A stretch of DNA of 64,000 bases, taken from positions 1 through 64,000 of the forward strand of contig JAFWUX010000235.1 of assembly GCA_017523995.1 (NCBI GenBank), given 5' to 3'. A program made the position numbers and the translations under genes. Source of the DNA: Oscillospiraceae bacterium. GTDB lineage: Bacteria; Bacillota_A; Clostridia; Oscillospirales; Ruminococcaceae. Position 1 is the first letter of the stretch, and the number at the start of each line of letters is the position of its first letter. This document shows positions 1-7,969 of this stretch, piece after piece. Under the pieces are notes generated by a model, which was not told the origin of the DNA, made no database searches, and worked only from the letters and a program-made list of their open reading frames with translations.

Positions 1-17
1 ATACGCGGCTTTTTCTT

Positions 18-107
18 TGGCGGAGAAAGAGGGATTTGAACCCTCGCGACCCTTTCGAGCCCTACTCCCTTAGCAGGGGAGCCCCTTCACCACTTGGGTA
101 TTTCTCC
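18..107 (-). tRNA. tRNA-Ser (anticodon GCU)
   Basis: Reading the minus strand gives a complete class II tRNA with a 7-bp acceptor stem (GGAGAAA/TTTCTCC), anticodon loop CTGCTAA (anticodon GCT), a long variable arm and a GGTTCAAATCC T-loop. The CCA end is encoded (positions 18-20). It decodes AGC/AGU serine codons. A second serine tRNA lies about 30 bp away on the same strand, so the two probably form one transcript. Confidence 0.95.
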
Positions 108-140
108 ATCAATGGTGAATGCGATATCCGTAGATGATGT

Positions 141-229
<89 letters not shown>

Positions 230-355
230 TTTCGGATTCAGCTTTATCATTATAGCATAATTTTGCGATTTTGTCAACCCCTCAGCGACAAAAAATTATT
301 ATCTTGCGAATTTTGACGATCTGTGCTATAATAAATGAAAAAACGGAGGCTGTAT

Positions 356-1177
356 ATGGCAGGGGAGATTCAGATTTCGGCGCTTGCGGATTCCCCGTGG
401 GCGGAGTGGCTGCAGTGCTCAGAGACGCAGCTCTATCATTTTTATGAGCCGGGGCCGGGGCTGTTTATCGCGGAGAGCCCGAATGTGATCGAGCGCGCAA
501 TGCATGCCGGCTATCAGCCGGTTAGCTTTTTGATAGACATCGCATTTTATACAGAGCAGGTGCAGGCACTTGTGAAACGCGCAGCAGATACGCCGGTGTA
601 TCTTGCGGAGACGGCTGTTCTCAATTCGATCTCCGGCATTCATCTGACGCGCGGCGTGCTGTGTGCGATGCGCCGTCGGGAATCCGCGTTTGATCCCGTG
701 TGTCTGTCGGATTTCAGCCGGATTGTGCTGCTGGAAAACGTCATGAACCCGACGAATCTCGGCGCGGTTTTCCGCTCGGCGGCAGCGCTCGGCATGGATG
801 CGGTTCTGCTGACATCCGGCTGTACCGATCCGCTTTACCGCAGGGCGGCGCGCGTCAGCATGGGGACAGTATTCCAGATTCCGTGGCGTTATCTGCCGGA
901 TGCGCCAAACGCTGCTGATGCGATCCATATGCTGCATGATCTCGGATTCCGTTCTGCTGCGATGGCGCTCTGTGAGGATTCGGCCTCGGTAGACGATGAA
1001 AGAATCAGGGCGGCGGAAAAGCTCGCGGTTGTCCTCGGGACAGAGGGTGAGGGGCTTGCGCCGGAGACGATTGCCGCATGTGACTGGACAGTACGCATTC
1101 CGATGGCGCACGGCGTGGATTCGCTGAATGTTGCGGCGGCGAGTGCGGTGGCATTCTGGGCACTGCGGAAAACGTAA
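356..1177 (+). CDS. TrmH/SpoU-family RNA 2'-O-methyltransferase
   Basis: 273-aa SPOUT methyltransferase that would transfer a methyl group from SAM to a ribose 2'-OH of tRNA or rRNA. All three SpoU motifs are visible in the C-terminal half: NPTNLGAVFRSAAALG, GTEGEGL and VDSLNVAAASAVAF. The N-terminal 100 residues resemble the RNA-binding substrate domain of this family. I chose ATG 356 over an in-frame ATG at 335 because CGGAGG (344-349) sits 6 nt before 356. The gene stands alone, followed by a terminator shared with fba. The exact target nucleoside cannot be read from sequence. Confidence 0.88.
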   Translation: MAGEIQISALADSPWAEWLQCSETQLYHFYEPGPGLFIAESPNVIERAMHAGYQPVSFLIDIAFYTEQVQALVKRAADTPVYLAETAVLNSISGIHLTRGVLCAMRRRESAFDPVCLSDFSRIVLLENVMNPTNLGAVFRSAAALGMDAVLLTSGCTDPLYRRAARVSMGTVFQIPWRYLPDAPNAADAIHMLHDLGFRSAAMALCEDSASVDDERIRAAEKLAVVLGTEGEGLAPETIAACDWTVRIPMAHGVDSLNVAAASAVAFWALRKT

Positions 1178-1195
1178 ACAGATTATAATACAGAA

Positions 1196-1233
1196 AATCC
1201 CGAAAGCACTGTGAAAATGCTTTCGGGATTTTT
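1196..1233. terminator. bidirectional terminator between the methyltransferase and fba
   Basis: Inverted repeat AATCCCGAAAGCA / TGCTTTCGGGATT with a 9-nt loop and T-rich flank. It lies between two convergent genes and can serve both strands. Confidence 0.85.
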
Positions 1234-1260
1234 GATGTATGGATACTGTTGAGAAAGCGA

Positions 1261-2124
1261 TTATGCCTTATCGACAGAGCCGAACAGGCGCATCTTCTCT
1301 TCAACCTTTGCGCAGATTGCGTCGAAGCCCGGAGCGAGCAGCTTACGGGGATCGAAGCCCTTGCCCTGCTTATCCTTGCCTGCCTCAACGTAGCCGCGGG
1401 TAGCCTCAGCAAAGACGAGCTGGCACTCGGTGTTGACGTTGATCTTTGCAACGCCGAGGGAGATTGCCTTCTTGATCTGATCGTCCGGAATACCGGTACC
1501 GCCGTGCAGAACGAGCGGCATATCGCCGACGGTCTTGTTGATAGCGTCGAGGGTCTCGAAGCTCAGACCTTCCCAGTTTGCCGGATATACACCGTGGATA
1601 TTGCCGATGCCGGCTGCAAGGAAGTCAACGCCGAGATCTGCGATCTGCTTGCACTCCTGCGGATCTGCGCACTCACCCTTACCGATGACGCCGTCCTCTT
1701 CGCCGCCGATTGCGCCGACCTCAGCCTCGATGGAGAGACCGAGCTGATGTGCAACGTGAACGAGCTCAGTGGTCTTCTCGACATTCTCGTCGATCGGGAA
1801 GTGGGAGCCGTCGAACATGATGGAAGTGAAGCCTGCCTTGATGCACTTGTAGCAGCCGTCATAGGTGCCGTGATCGAGATGCAGAGCAACCGGAACGGTG
1901 ATGCCGAGGGATTCATCCATTGCCTTGACCATCTCAGCAACGGTCTTGAAGCCGCACATATACTTTCCGGCACCTTCGGAAACACCGAGGATGACAGGGG
2001 AGTTCAGCTTCTGCGCTGTGAGCAGAACAGCCTTTGTCCATTCGAGGTTGTTGATGTTGAACTGACCGACAGCGTACTTGCCGTCTCTTGCCTTGTTCAG
2101 CATGTCTTTTGCAGATACCAGCAT
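1261..2124 (-). CDS. fba: class II fructose-1,6-bisphosphate aldolase
   Basis: 287-aa zinc-dependent aldolase that cleaves fructose-1,6-bisphosphate to DHAP and glyceraldehyde-3-phosphate in glycolysis, acting in the cytosol. Visible motifs are HLDHG (zinc-binding His), the following GFTSIMFDGSHF segment, EAEVGAIGGEEDG, and VLHGGTGIP followed by INVNTE, which form the phosphate- and substrate-binding site. Length is normal. The start is set by AGGAGG 8 nt upstream of ATG 2124. The gene is monocistronic, with its own strong promoter at 2210-2238 and a shared terminator. Confidence 0.97.
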   Translation of the reverse strand: MLVSAKDMLNKARDGKYAVGQFNINNLEWTKAVLLTAQKLNSPVILGVSEGAGKYMCGFKTVAEMVKAMDESLGITVPVALHLDHGTYDGCYKCIKAGFTSIMFDGSHFPIDENVEKTTELVHVAHQLGLSIEAEVGAIGGEEDGVIGKGECADPQECKQIADLGVDFLAAGIGNIHGVYPANWEGLSFETLDAINKTVGDMPLVLHGGTGIPDDQIKKAISLGVAKINVNTECQLVFAEATRGYVEAGKDKQGKGFDPRKLLAPGFDAICAKVEEKMRLFGSVDKA

Positions 2125-2209
2125 TGTTAATTCCTCCTATGATACAATGACGCCGGAAGCACCGGCTAATTCCGGATAAAACATACATCCGTACATTTCA
2201 CCTTCCCAT

Positions 2210-2238
2210 ATTATACACGATTTTCCGGAAAAAAGCAA
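2210..2238 (-). promoter_or_regulatory. sigma-A promoter of fba
   Basis: Minus strand: TTGCTT (2238-2233), 17-bp spacer, TATAAT (2215-2210). The spacer holds the perfect palindrome TTTTCCGGAAAA (2221-2232), which is also found in the promoter at 57459-57487. Confidence 0.85.
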
Positions 2239-2373
2239 GAGGAAATCCGGATAAATCTAGTGGGATGAGCAGAAAACTATCTCCTTAGATGAATTTCTGT
2301 GTATGTTACTGTATAAATTCACCGCTTTGACCAATACTCCGGACAGAAATCAAACGGTACGGAGGAAATGACC

Positions 2374-3114
2374 ATGAAACAGGCAATAGCAATGCTGCTG
2401 ATTTTGCTGTTTGCAGCGGCAGCGGCAAATCTCGGGCACACGGCGGAAACGCTTTCACAGATCGAGCATAGCGTCATCCGGCTGCATATTCTCGCGGACA
2501 GTGACAGCACGGCGGATCAGACGGCGAAGTTGCTTGTCCGCGATGCTTTGCTGCAGTCGGCAGGAGAGTGGATTCCGGAAAACGCAGATTTTGCGTCCGG
2601 CTGTGCGGCGCTGCGCCGTCAGCTGCCCGCGATCCGTGAGACCGCAGAGCAGACGCTCCGCGCGTCGGGCTGTCCGGATGCGGTGAATGTCACGCTGGAG
2701 CAGACGGAGTTCCCTGCGCGCAGATACGGGGATATCACGCTGCCTGCGGGGGAATATCAGGCGCTCCGTGTGGAGATCGGGAAAGCGGAGGGGCAGAACT
2801 GGTGGTGCGTGATGTATCCGGCGATGTGTATTCCGGCGGCAGAGCAGCCGCCTGCGGACATGCTCGGCGGGGATGCCTGCAATATGGCGATGCATCCGGA
2901 GGAATATGAGGTCCGCCTGAAATGTGTGGATACGGCACGCGCTGCAATCCGCTGGGTTCAGAAGTCGCTGGAACAGGCGGAAACCGCCTCTCCCGCAGGA
3001 GAGACGGTGCATCCGTGTTCTGATCCGCGCGTGCAGATCAGCAGCCGCAGCCGTTATTGCAGCCGCATCCGTTGTTGTTCCCGCAGCCGCAGCTGTTGCC
3101 GCAGCACATGCTGA
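2374..3114 (+). CDS. spoIIR: stage II sporulation protein R
   Basis: 246-aa secreted protein. In the known family it is made in the forespore and triggers SpoIIGA to process pro-sigma-E in the mother cell. There is an N-terminal signal segment (MKQAIAMLLILLFAAAAA) and the family block IRLHILADSDS..DQTAKLLVRDALL, followed by RYGDITLPAGEYQALRVEIG and a Trp-Trp-Cys motif (NWWCVMYPA). ATG 2374 is preferred over ATG 2368 because GGAGG ends at 2365. The last 30 or so residues (Arg/Ser/Cys-rich) are unlike the family and are read across an antisense small gene at 3038-3169, so the tail may be a read-through addition. Confidence 0.9.
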   Translation: MKQAIAMLLILLFAAAAANLGHTAETLSQIEHSVIRLHILADSDSTADQTAKLLVRDALLQSAGEWIPENADFASGCAALRRQLPAIRETAEQTLRASGCPDAVNVTLEQTEFPARRYGDITLPAGEYQALRVEIGKAEGQNWWCVMYPAMCIPAAEQPPADMLGGDACNMAMHPEEYEVRLKCVDTARAAIRWVQKSLEQAETASPAGETVHPCSDPRVQISSRSRYCSRIRCCSRSRSCCRSTC

Positions 3115-3169
3115 ACAGCAGAATCAGAATGATAATCCACCACATGTTGTTGCAATCGTTACCGCACAT
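3038..3169 (-). CDS. cysteine- and glycine-rich single-pass membrane mini-protein (43 aa)
   Basis: Short gene antisense to the end of spoIIR. The product is MCGNDCNNMWW, then a hydrophobic stretch IIILILLFS (residues 12-20), then a tail made of Cys, Gly and Asn (CCGNSCGCG..GCGCNNGCGC) with 11 cysteines in 43 residues. AAGGAG lies 8 nt before ATG 3169, and the frame is free of stops to TGA 3038-3040. The layout of one membrane helix followed by a low-complexity Gly/Cys tail resembles small spore-coat-associated peptides of endospore formers, but I recognise no family. The location beside spoIIR is consistent with a sporulation role; this is inference. Confidence 0.6.
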   Translation of the reverse strand: MCGNDCNNMWWIIILILLFSMCCGNSCGCGNNNGCGCNNGCGC

Positions 3170-3182
3170 AATCAGCACTCCT

Positions 3183-3269
3183 TATCATGAGAATGTAGGC
3201 ATGGCATCGCGTCCGGATCGCGGTGCTATTTTGGGGGAGCGGTTTGTTCCGCTTCCTAGTCTCATGATA
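3183..3269 (+). ncRNA. candidate structured RNA, three-way junction
   Basis: P1 pairs TATCATGAGA (3183-3192) with TCTCATGATA (3260-3269). P2 pairs GCATCGCG (3204-3211) with CGCGGTGC (3219-3226). P3 pairs GGGAGCGG (3235-3242) with CCGCTTCC (3249-3256). P2 and P3 each contain one G-U pair when read on the plus strand and a C-A mismatch on the minus strand, which favours a plus-strand RNA leading into the Clp gene at 3360. On the minus strand, P1 would abut the ribosome-binding site of the 43-aa gene. It matches no riboswitch consensus I know. Confidence 0.5.
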
Positions 3270-3359
3270 TGCGGCTGCGGGAAATGTGTGACAGCGCTGC
3301 ACGGGTAAAGCATGCGGCATCTGCATATAGTATAGCAAACGAAAACGGAGGGATCAGAT

Positions 3360-5618
3360 TTGCAGAAGGATGCATATACGAAAAAGGCGCGGCAGATTAT
3401 CGCGCATGCAAAGACGCAGGCGGAATCGCTCGGGCACAGCTTCATCGGCACGGAGCACCTGATTCTCGCGATGCTCGCGGACGGCAGCAATGTCGGGGCG
3501 GCGATTCTGCGGACACACAGAGTTCCGCTGCAGCGCTTTCAGCAGGCGGTGCTCGAGGAGATCGGGCGCACAGAACCGACACAGCTCGGCGAGCATGCCT
3601 GCACACCGGCATTCCGGCGGATTCTGCGCAATGCAGAACGGCAGTCCGCTGATTTGCAGAACGGTGCACCGGCAGTCAGCTCGGAATCGCTGCTGAAAGC
3701 TGTGCTGCAGGATGAACACTGCGGCGCATCGTCGATTCTGCGCGGCATGGGTATCCCGCTGCATATTCTGCGCAACGCCTGCGGGCAGGAGCAGCTTGCG
3801 GTTCATGAGAGCGCGGATGCCTTTCCGCAGTTTGACCGCAAAGCCTGCCCGACGCTTGCGCAGTATGCGCGGAATCTGACCGATCCGGTTGCGGCGGAGC
3901 AGTTTGACCCGCTGATCGGCAGGGCGCAGGAAATGCAGCAGATCATGCAGATTCTGCTCCGCCGGACAAAGAACAATCCGGTGCTGATCGGGCAGGCGGG
4001 TGTCGGGAAAACCGCGATTGTCGAGGGCATTGCCCAGCGCATCCTGCACGGGGATGTCCCGCAGACAATGCGCAGCCGCGTGATTCTCGCGCTGGACCTG
4101 ACCGCGCTGCTTGCCGGTGCGAAGTATCGCGGGGACTTTGAGGAGCGCCTGCGCGCCTGTATGGAGGAGGCAGTCAGCAATCCGGAAGTGCTGCTGTTCA
4201 TTGACGAGCTGCACATGATCACCGGCACGGGCGCGGCAGAAGGCGCGATCGACGCGGCGAACATCTTAAAGCCGCGGCTTGCAAGAGGGGAGCTCCAGAT
4301 CATCGGCGCAACTACTGAGGATGAATACCGCCGCCAGATTGAAAAGGATGCAGCCCTTGCGCGACGCTTTCAGCCGGTGCGGATTGCCGAGCCCTCAGCC
4401 GCCGAAGCTGCTGAAATGATCAGCGGACTGCGCTGCCGCTATGAGCGCTTTCACCGTGTCGAGATCGCGCCGGAGGCAATCGGTGCCGCGGTGAACTATT
4501 CCGTGCGGTATCTGCATGACCGTGCGCTGCCGGATAAGGCGCTCGATCTGCTGGATGAAGCCTGCGCAGCAAAGCGGCTGGAACTGCTGCATGCGCATGA
4601 TCCCGAGCAGTATCCGGCGATCGGGCAGGGAGATATCGCGCATATGGTTGCGGAGAAAACGGGCATTCCTGCGGAATCGCTGACAGAATCGGAGACGGAG
4701 CGCCTGCTGCATCTTGAGGAGACGCTGCGCCGCCGCGTGATCGGGCAGGATGCGGCAATCACGGCAGTTGCGCAGGCGATCCGGCGGAACCGCTCCGGAT
4801 TGCGGAAGGGGGGGCGTCCGGTCGGGGCGTTTCTGTTTCTCGGCGCGACCGGAATCGGCAAAACAGAGCTTGCAAGATGCATCGCAGAGGAGCTGTTTGC
4901 GGGCAGCCTGATCCGGATTGACATGAGCGAGTATATGGAAAAGCACACAGCAGCGCGGTTGATCGGGGCGCCGCCGGGATATGTCGGATATGACGAGGGC
5001 GGCACGCTGGTCGAGCGTGTGCGCCGTGCGCCCTACAGTCTGATTCTCTTTGACGAGATGGAAAAGGCGCATCCGGATGTGCTTTCTCTGCTCCTGCAGA
5101 TTCTCGAGGACGGCATACTGACGGACAGCAGCGGCAATCAGGCGGATTTCTCCGAGACAATGCTGATTCTGACATCCAATCTCGGCGCGGAAACGCTGCA
5201 GCAGGGCGTCATCGGTTTCGGGGACAGCGCCGATACCGAAGAAAAGCAGGCGGCAGAGCTGCAGTCAATCCTGAAAAAGACAATGAAACCCGAGCTTCTG
5301 CACCGTCTGGATGCGGCGATTATTTTCCGGCGGCTCTTGGGCGCTGACCTGCTGCAAATCGCGCAGATGCAGCTGCATGATCTCGCGGACAGGGCAGCTG
5401 CCTGCGGTGCATCGCTCTCATGGACACCGGAGGCGGAGCAGCATCTGCTTGCGTGCGCCGATACCGAACACGGCGGTGCGCGTGCAATCCGGACGGCACT
5501 GACACAGCTGGCAGAGCCGCTTCTCGCAGACAGTCTGCTGCGGCATGCAAAGGGGGCGCACCGTCTCTGTGTCCGCAACGGCGCACTGACCGTTGAGCAG
5601 ACGATCCCTGCCGTTTGA
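3360..5618 (+). CDS. Clp/Hsp100 ATPase, ClpC-like without middle domain
   Basis: 752-aa double-AAA+ unfoldase. Order: two Clp_N repeats (residues 1-145, first one with GHSFIGTEHLILAML); AAA1 with Walker A GQAGVGKT (about 211) and Walker B LLFIDELHM; a short linker with no ClpB-type coiled-coil; AAA2 with Walker A GATGIGKT (about 496) and LILFDEMEKAHPDV. The loop VIGFG (about 617) corresponds to the ClpP-docking IGF loop, so it probably feeds a ClpP protease. Start is TTG 3360, set by GGAGGG 8-9 nt upstream. A CATATAGTA at 3324 resembles mother-cell sigma -10 elements, but no matching -35 was found. The gene sits between spoIIR and sigK. Confidence 0.88.
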   Translation: MQKDAYTKKARQIIAHAKTQAESLGHSFIGTEHLILAMLADGSNVGAAILRTHRVPLQRFQQAVLEEIGRTEPTQLGEHACTPAFRRILRNAERQSADLQNGAPAVSSESLLKAVLQDEHCGASSILRGMGIPLHILRNACGQEQLAVHESADAFPQFDRKACPTLAQYARNLTDPVAAEQFDPLIGRAQEMQQIMQILLRRTKNNPVLIGQAGVGKTAIVEGIAQRILHGDVPQTMRSRVILALDLTALLAGAKYRGDFEERLRACMEEAVSNPEVLLFIDELHMITGTGAAEGAIDAANILKPRLARGELQIIGATTEDEYRRQIEKDAALARRFQPVRIAEPSAAEAAEMISGLRCRYERFHRVEIAPEAIGAAVNYSVRYLHDRALPDKALDLLDEACAAKRLELLHAHDPEQYPAIGQGDIAHMVAEKTGIPAESLTESETERLLHLEETLRRRVIGQDAAITAVAQAIRRNRSGLRKGGRPVGAFLFLGATGIGKTELARCIAEELFAGSLIRIDMSEYMEKHTAARLIGAPPGYVGYDEGGTLVERVRRAPYSLILFDEMEKAHPDVLSLLLQILEDGILTDSSGNQADFSETMLILTSNLGAETLQQGVIGFGDSADTEEKQAAELQSILKKTMKPELLHRLDAAIIFRRLLGADLLQIAQMQLHDLADRAAACGASLSWTPEAEQHLLACADTEHGGARAIRTALTQLAEPLLADSLLRHAKGAHRLCVRNGALTVEQTIPAV

Positions 5619-5620
5619 TG

Positions 5621-5665
5621 AAAAGAGCCGTTCTGTCACAGTGGCAGAGCGGCTTTCGGCGTTTT
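5621..5665 (+). terminator. hairpin after the Clp ATPase gene
   Basis: AGCCGTTCTG / CAGAGCGGCT stem (one G-U pair) followed by a T-rich run. It separates the Clp gene from sigK, although the sequence continues toward sigK within 50 bp. Confidence 0.6.
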
Positions 5666-5716
5666 GATACATCTAAATCCGAGCGGCGCCGCATATACTG
5701 CAGCGAGGTGATGCTG

Positions 5717-6421
5717 ATGTTTTCATTGTTATCAGGGCTGTTCGGGCAGATGACCTTTCTGCTGCTGCATGTGGATCACACCGCAGCATTTCCGCCGGCG
5801 CTCTCGCGCGCAGAGGAGCAGGAGCTATTGGAGCAGCTTGCGTTGGGTTCGGAGGAGGCGCGGCAAAAGCTGATCACGCACAATCTGCGGCTGGTTGCAC
5901 ATATGACAAAAAAGTTCTATTCGCCGGATCGGGAGCAGGAGGAACTGATTTCCATCGGGACGCTCGGGCTGATGAAGGCGGTCTCGACCTTTCAGCCGGA
6001 AAAGGGCGCGCGATTTGCAACCTATGCGAGCAGGTGTATCGAAAATGAAATCCTGATGCACTATCGGGCGAAAAAAAAGACCGCCGGAGAGGTGTTCTTC
6101 GACGATCCTTTGGAATATGACAAAGACGGGAATGCGCTGACGCTTCTCGATATCATGCCGGACAGTACCGATCTCGAGGAACAGGTCGCGCAGTCCATGC
6201 AGGAAAAGCAGCTCTATCACTATCTGCAGACAAAACTTTCCGAGCGCGAGTGGACGGTGATTGTCCGGAGGTACGGTTTGTTCGGATATCCGGCACAGAC
6301 GCAGCGTGAGGTAGCCTGTACGCTGGATATCAGCCGCTCCTATGTCTCGCGGATTGAGAAGCGGGCGCTTGCGGTTCTTCGTGCTGCATATGAGCAGTCC
6401 TACGGCACGGTCAGCGGTTGA
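5717..6421 (+). CDS. sigK: RNA polymerase sporulation sigma factor SigK (pro-sigma-K)
   Basis: 234-aa sigma-70 factor of the sporulation SigE/SigK group, the late mother-cell sigma in the known cascade. The hydrophobic N-terminus MFSLLSGLFGQMTFLLL followed by FPPALS resembles the pro-sequence removed from pro-sigma-K. Region 2 shows HNLRLVAHMTKKF, LISIGTLGLMKAV and RFATYASRCIENEILMHYR. Region 4 ends in TQREVACTLDISRSYVSRIEKRAL. Start ATG 5717 follows GAGGTG by 7 nt; ATG 5711 is the alternative. The coding sequence is continuous, with no skin-type insertion. It overlaps the convergent ribU-like gene by 11 bp. Confidence 0.93.
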   Translation: MFSLLSGLFGQMTFLLLHVDHTAAFPPALSRAEEQELLEQLALGSEEARQKLITHNLRLVAHMTKKFYSPDREQEELISIGTLGLMKAVSTFQPEKGARFATYASRCIENEILMHYRAKKKTAGEVFFDDPLEYDKDGNALTLLDIMPDSTDLEEQVAQSMQEKQLYHYLQTKLSEREWTVIVRRYGLFGYPAQTQREVACTLDISRSYVSRIEKRALAVLRAAYEQSYGTVSG

Positions 6422-7085
6422 GGAAGATCACCACGCCGACGCACAGTGCGAGCAGCGCTGCCGCAATGCAGGATACAACAACAACCGAGGACTTTTTATC
6501 CTCAAAATGATCGTTGACAGGGTAGCCGCAGAGATGCAGAACGCGCAGGAACGGGCGGTAGAGCAGCAGCGTGATGCCGGCGTTGATGCCCGCCTTCAGC
6601 AGATTGAACGGCAGGAACATCGAAGTCAGCATCGGCACAATCTCCGCACGGGAAACGCCCATGTAAAGCGGCGAGATCAGATAATTCCAGAGCAGCATCG
6701 AAACGCTCATCGCAGCAACGCTGCAAACCAGTCCGATGGCGGCACCGTAGATATCGCGGCGCTTTTTGTAGATGAGCGATGCAGTGCAGGCAAATGCTGC
6801 GCTGGAGACAATGTTCATAATCATGCCGATCAGACCGGTGGAGCTGAACGGCAGCTCAAGCAGTGCCGTTACGATTGTGCAGCCGAGTGCGGCGAGCGGT
6901 CCGTAGAGGAATCCTGCGAACGTGATGAAGGTATCCTTCGGTTCATACTTGAGGAACCCGACAACCGGAATCTTGATGATCATCATCGAGATGAAGCCGA
7001 TTGCGGAGAGCAGTGCCAGAATAACAATCTTTCTGGTGGCGGATGTGGTCTGCGCGGGTGCGCTGACAGCAGCAGTTTTTTTCAT
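6411..7085 (-). CDS. ribU: ECF transporter S component, riboflavin (RibU family)
   Basis: 224-aa polytopic membrane protein with about six hydrophobic segments. It would bind riboflavin and work with the shared ECF energising module (EcfA/A'/T), which is not in this window. Substrate is supported by two things: the RibU-type stretch PVVGFLKYEPKDTFITFAGF, and an FMN riboswitch at 7213-7328 directly upstream. The C-terminus (residues 200-224) is a further membrane helix. The gene is a single cistron after the riboswitch and converges on sigK. Confidence 0.92.
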   Translation of the reverse strand: MKKTAAVSAPAQTTSATRKIVILALLSAIGFISMMIIKIPVVGFLKYEPKDTFITFAGFLYGPLAALGCTIVTALLELPFSSTGLIGMIMNIVSSAAFACTASLIYKKRRDIYGAAIGLVCSVAAMSVSMLLWNYLISPLYMGVSRAEIVPMLTSMFLPFNLLKAGINAGITLLLYRPFLRVLHLCGYPVNDHFEDKKSSVVVVSCIAAALLALCVGVVIFLNR

Positions 7086-7129
7086 GAGAATCGTTCCTTT
7101 CTGAAAGAAGATATGAGGCTTCTGACAGA

Positions 7130-7166
7130 AGAAAACCGCCCGTGAAACATGCGCTTCACGGGCGGC
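7130..7166 (-). terminator. riboswitch expression-platform terminator
   Basis: CCGCCCGTGAA / TTCACGGGCGG hairpin at 7137-7165, followed on the minus strand by GTTTTCTTC. It sits between the FMN aptamer and ribU, so transcription probably stops here when FMN is bound. Confidence 0.85.
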
Positions 7167-7212
7167 GGATTGTACCAGTTTTTTCAGCGGCTCACACCGC
7201 TTGCTGAGAACA

Positions 7213-7328
7213 ATCTGTTTCTTCCATCCGGACTATACCGTCGGTACCGGAATTGCACCGGTTCAGCCGTTTGCACGGTTCGCGGACTATACCGCCGGTG
7301 AGGAATTGCACCTCGCCCTGAAACAAAT
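7213..7328 (-). promoter_or_regulatory. FMN riboswitch (RFN element)
   Basis: The minus strand shows the conserved aptamer pieces AGGGCGAGGTG, CACCGGCGGTATAGTCCGCG, AACCGGTGCAATTCCGGT, ACCGACGGTATAGTCCGGAT and the closing strand GGAAGAAACAG, which pairs with TTTGTTTC. It senses flavin mononucleotide and controls ribU. Its 5' edge is only about 20 nt past the stop of the upstream gene (7348), so its promoter must lie inside that gene or it is read from it. Confidence 0.97.
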
Positions 7329-7347
7329 GTGTTTGTGAGGGGACTCC

Positions 7348-7899
7348 TTATTCAGCGTCGCCCTCGTTGTCGGCATCGTCAGCGATTTCCTCGGAATCGG
7401 AGAAATCCTGTTCGATGTCATCATAATTGAACTCGAGCAGTTCGCCGCAGTGCGGGTTAACGATGCTGCCTTCCTCAAGCTCACGCTCTGTGAGGTTGAC
7501 AGTTTCTTCACAGCTCGGGCAGTTCACAACGTAGACTTCGTTATCGTAGTCATCGTCGTCTTCATAAGCAAAATCATCGTAATCTGCCGGGAGGACGCGG
7601 CCGATGCGGAAGTGATCGTCTTCATCATCGTCATCATCGTCAAACTCGAAGTCATCATCATCAAAATCGTCATCGTCATCGCAGTAGAGATCGGTTTCGA
7701 CCTCGCCCAGATCCTTGTCAAGCAGATCGCAGAGCTCTGTCAGCTCATCGACCTGTGACTGCAGATCGTCGATATAGACGCCCATTTCCTCCATGACCTC
7801 AGCCATCTGCAGGATAGCCTTGCCCTCCTTGGTAGAGCCGTCCAGCTCCATACCGTCCAGAAGACCCTTCATATATGCGATTTTCTCGGTCAGCTTCAT
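7348..7899 (-). CDS. CD1247 N-terminal-domain-type protein with acidic linker and zinc ribbon
   Basis: 183 aa. The N-terminus MKLTEKIAYMKGLLDGMEL and a helical segment to residue 70 match the small CD1247 N-terminal domain family of Clostridia. The middle (about 74-110) is almost pure Asp/Glu. Residues 125-160 resemble a zinc ribbon with CPSC, but its second knuckle reads NPHCGELLEF, with His where the first Cys is expected. The start follows AAGGAAG. It lies 70 bp after efp on the same strand and may be co-transcribed with it. Function is unknown. Confidence 0.75.
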   Translation of the reverse strand: MKLTEKIAYMKGLLDGMELDGSTKEGKAILQMAEVMEEMGVYIDDLQSQVDELTELCDLLDKDLGEVETDLYCDDDDDFDDDDFEFDDDDDDEDDHFRIGRVLPADYDDFAYEDDDDYDNEVYVVNCPSCEETVNLTERELEEGSIVNPHCGELLEFNYDDIEQDFSDSEEIADDADNEGDAE

Positions 7900-7969
7900 G
7901 ATGATTTCCTTCCTTTCATTTCATTGCCGCAATTTGCTTTGCCCAAAAGGCGGATATCCAGGAGAAGAA

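Noticed and set aside
3200..3308. 35-codon plus-strand frame over the structured RNA region
   Set aside because: The ribosome-binding site is poor and the frame overlaps the predicted stems; RNA structure explains the sequence better.
3324..3332. CATATAGTA as a mother-cell sigma (SigE/SigK) -10 for the Clp gene
   Set aside because: The 9-mer fits, but no matching -35 lies at the right distance, so it is not listed as a promoter.
5717..6421. Skin-type insertion element in sigK
   Set aside because: The sigK frame is continuous from pro-sequence to region 4.
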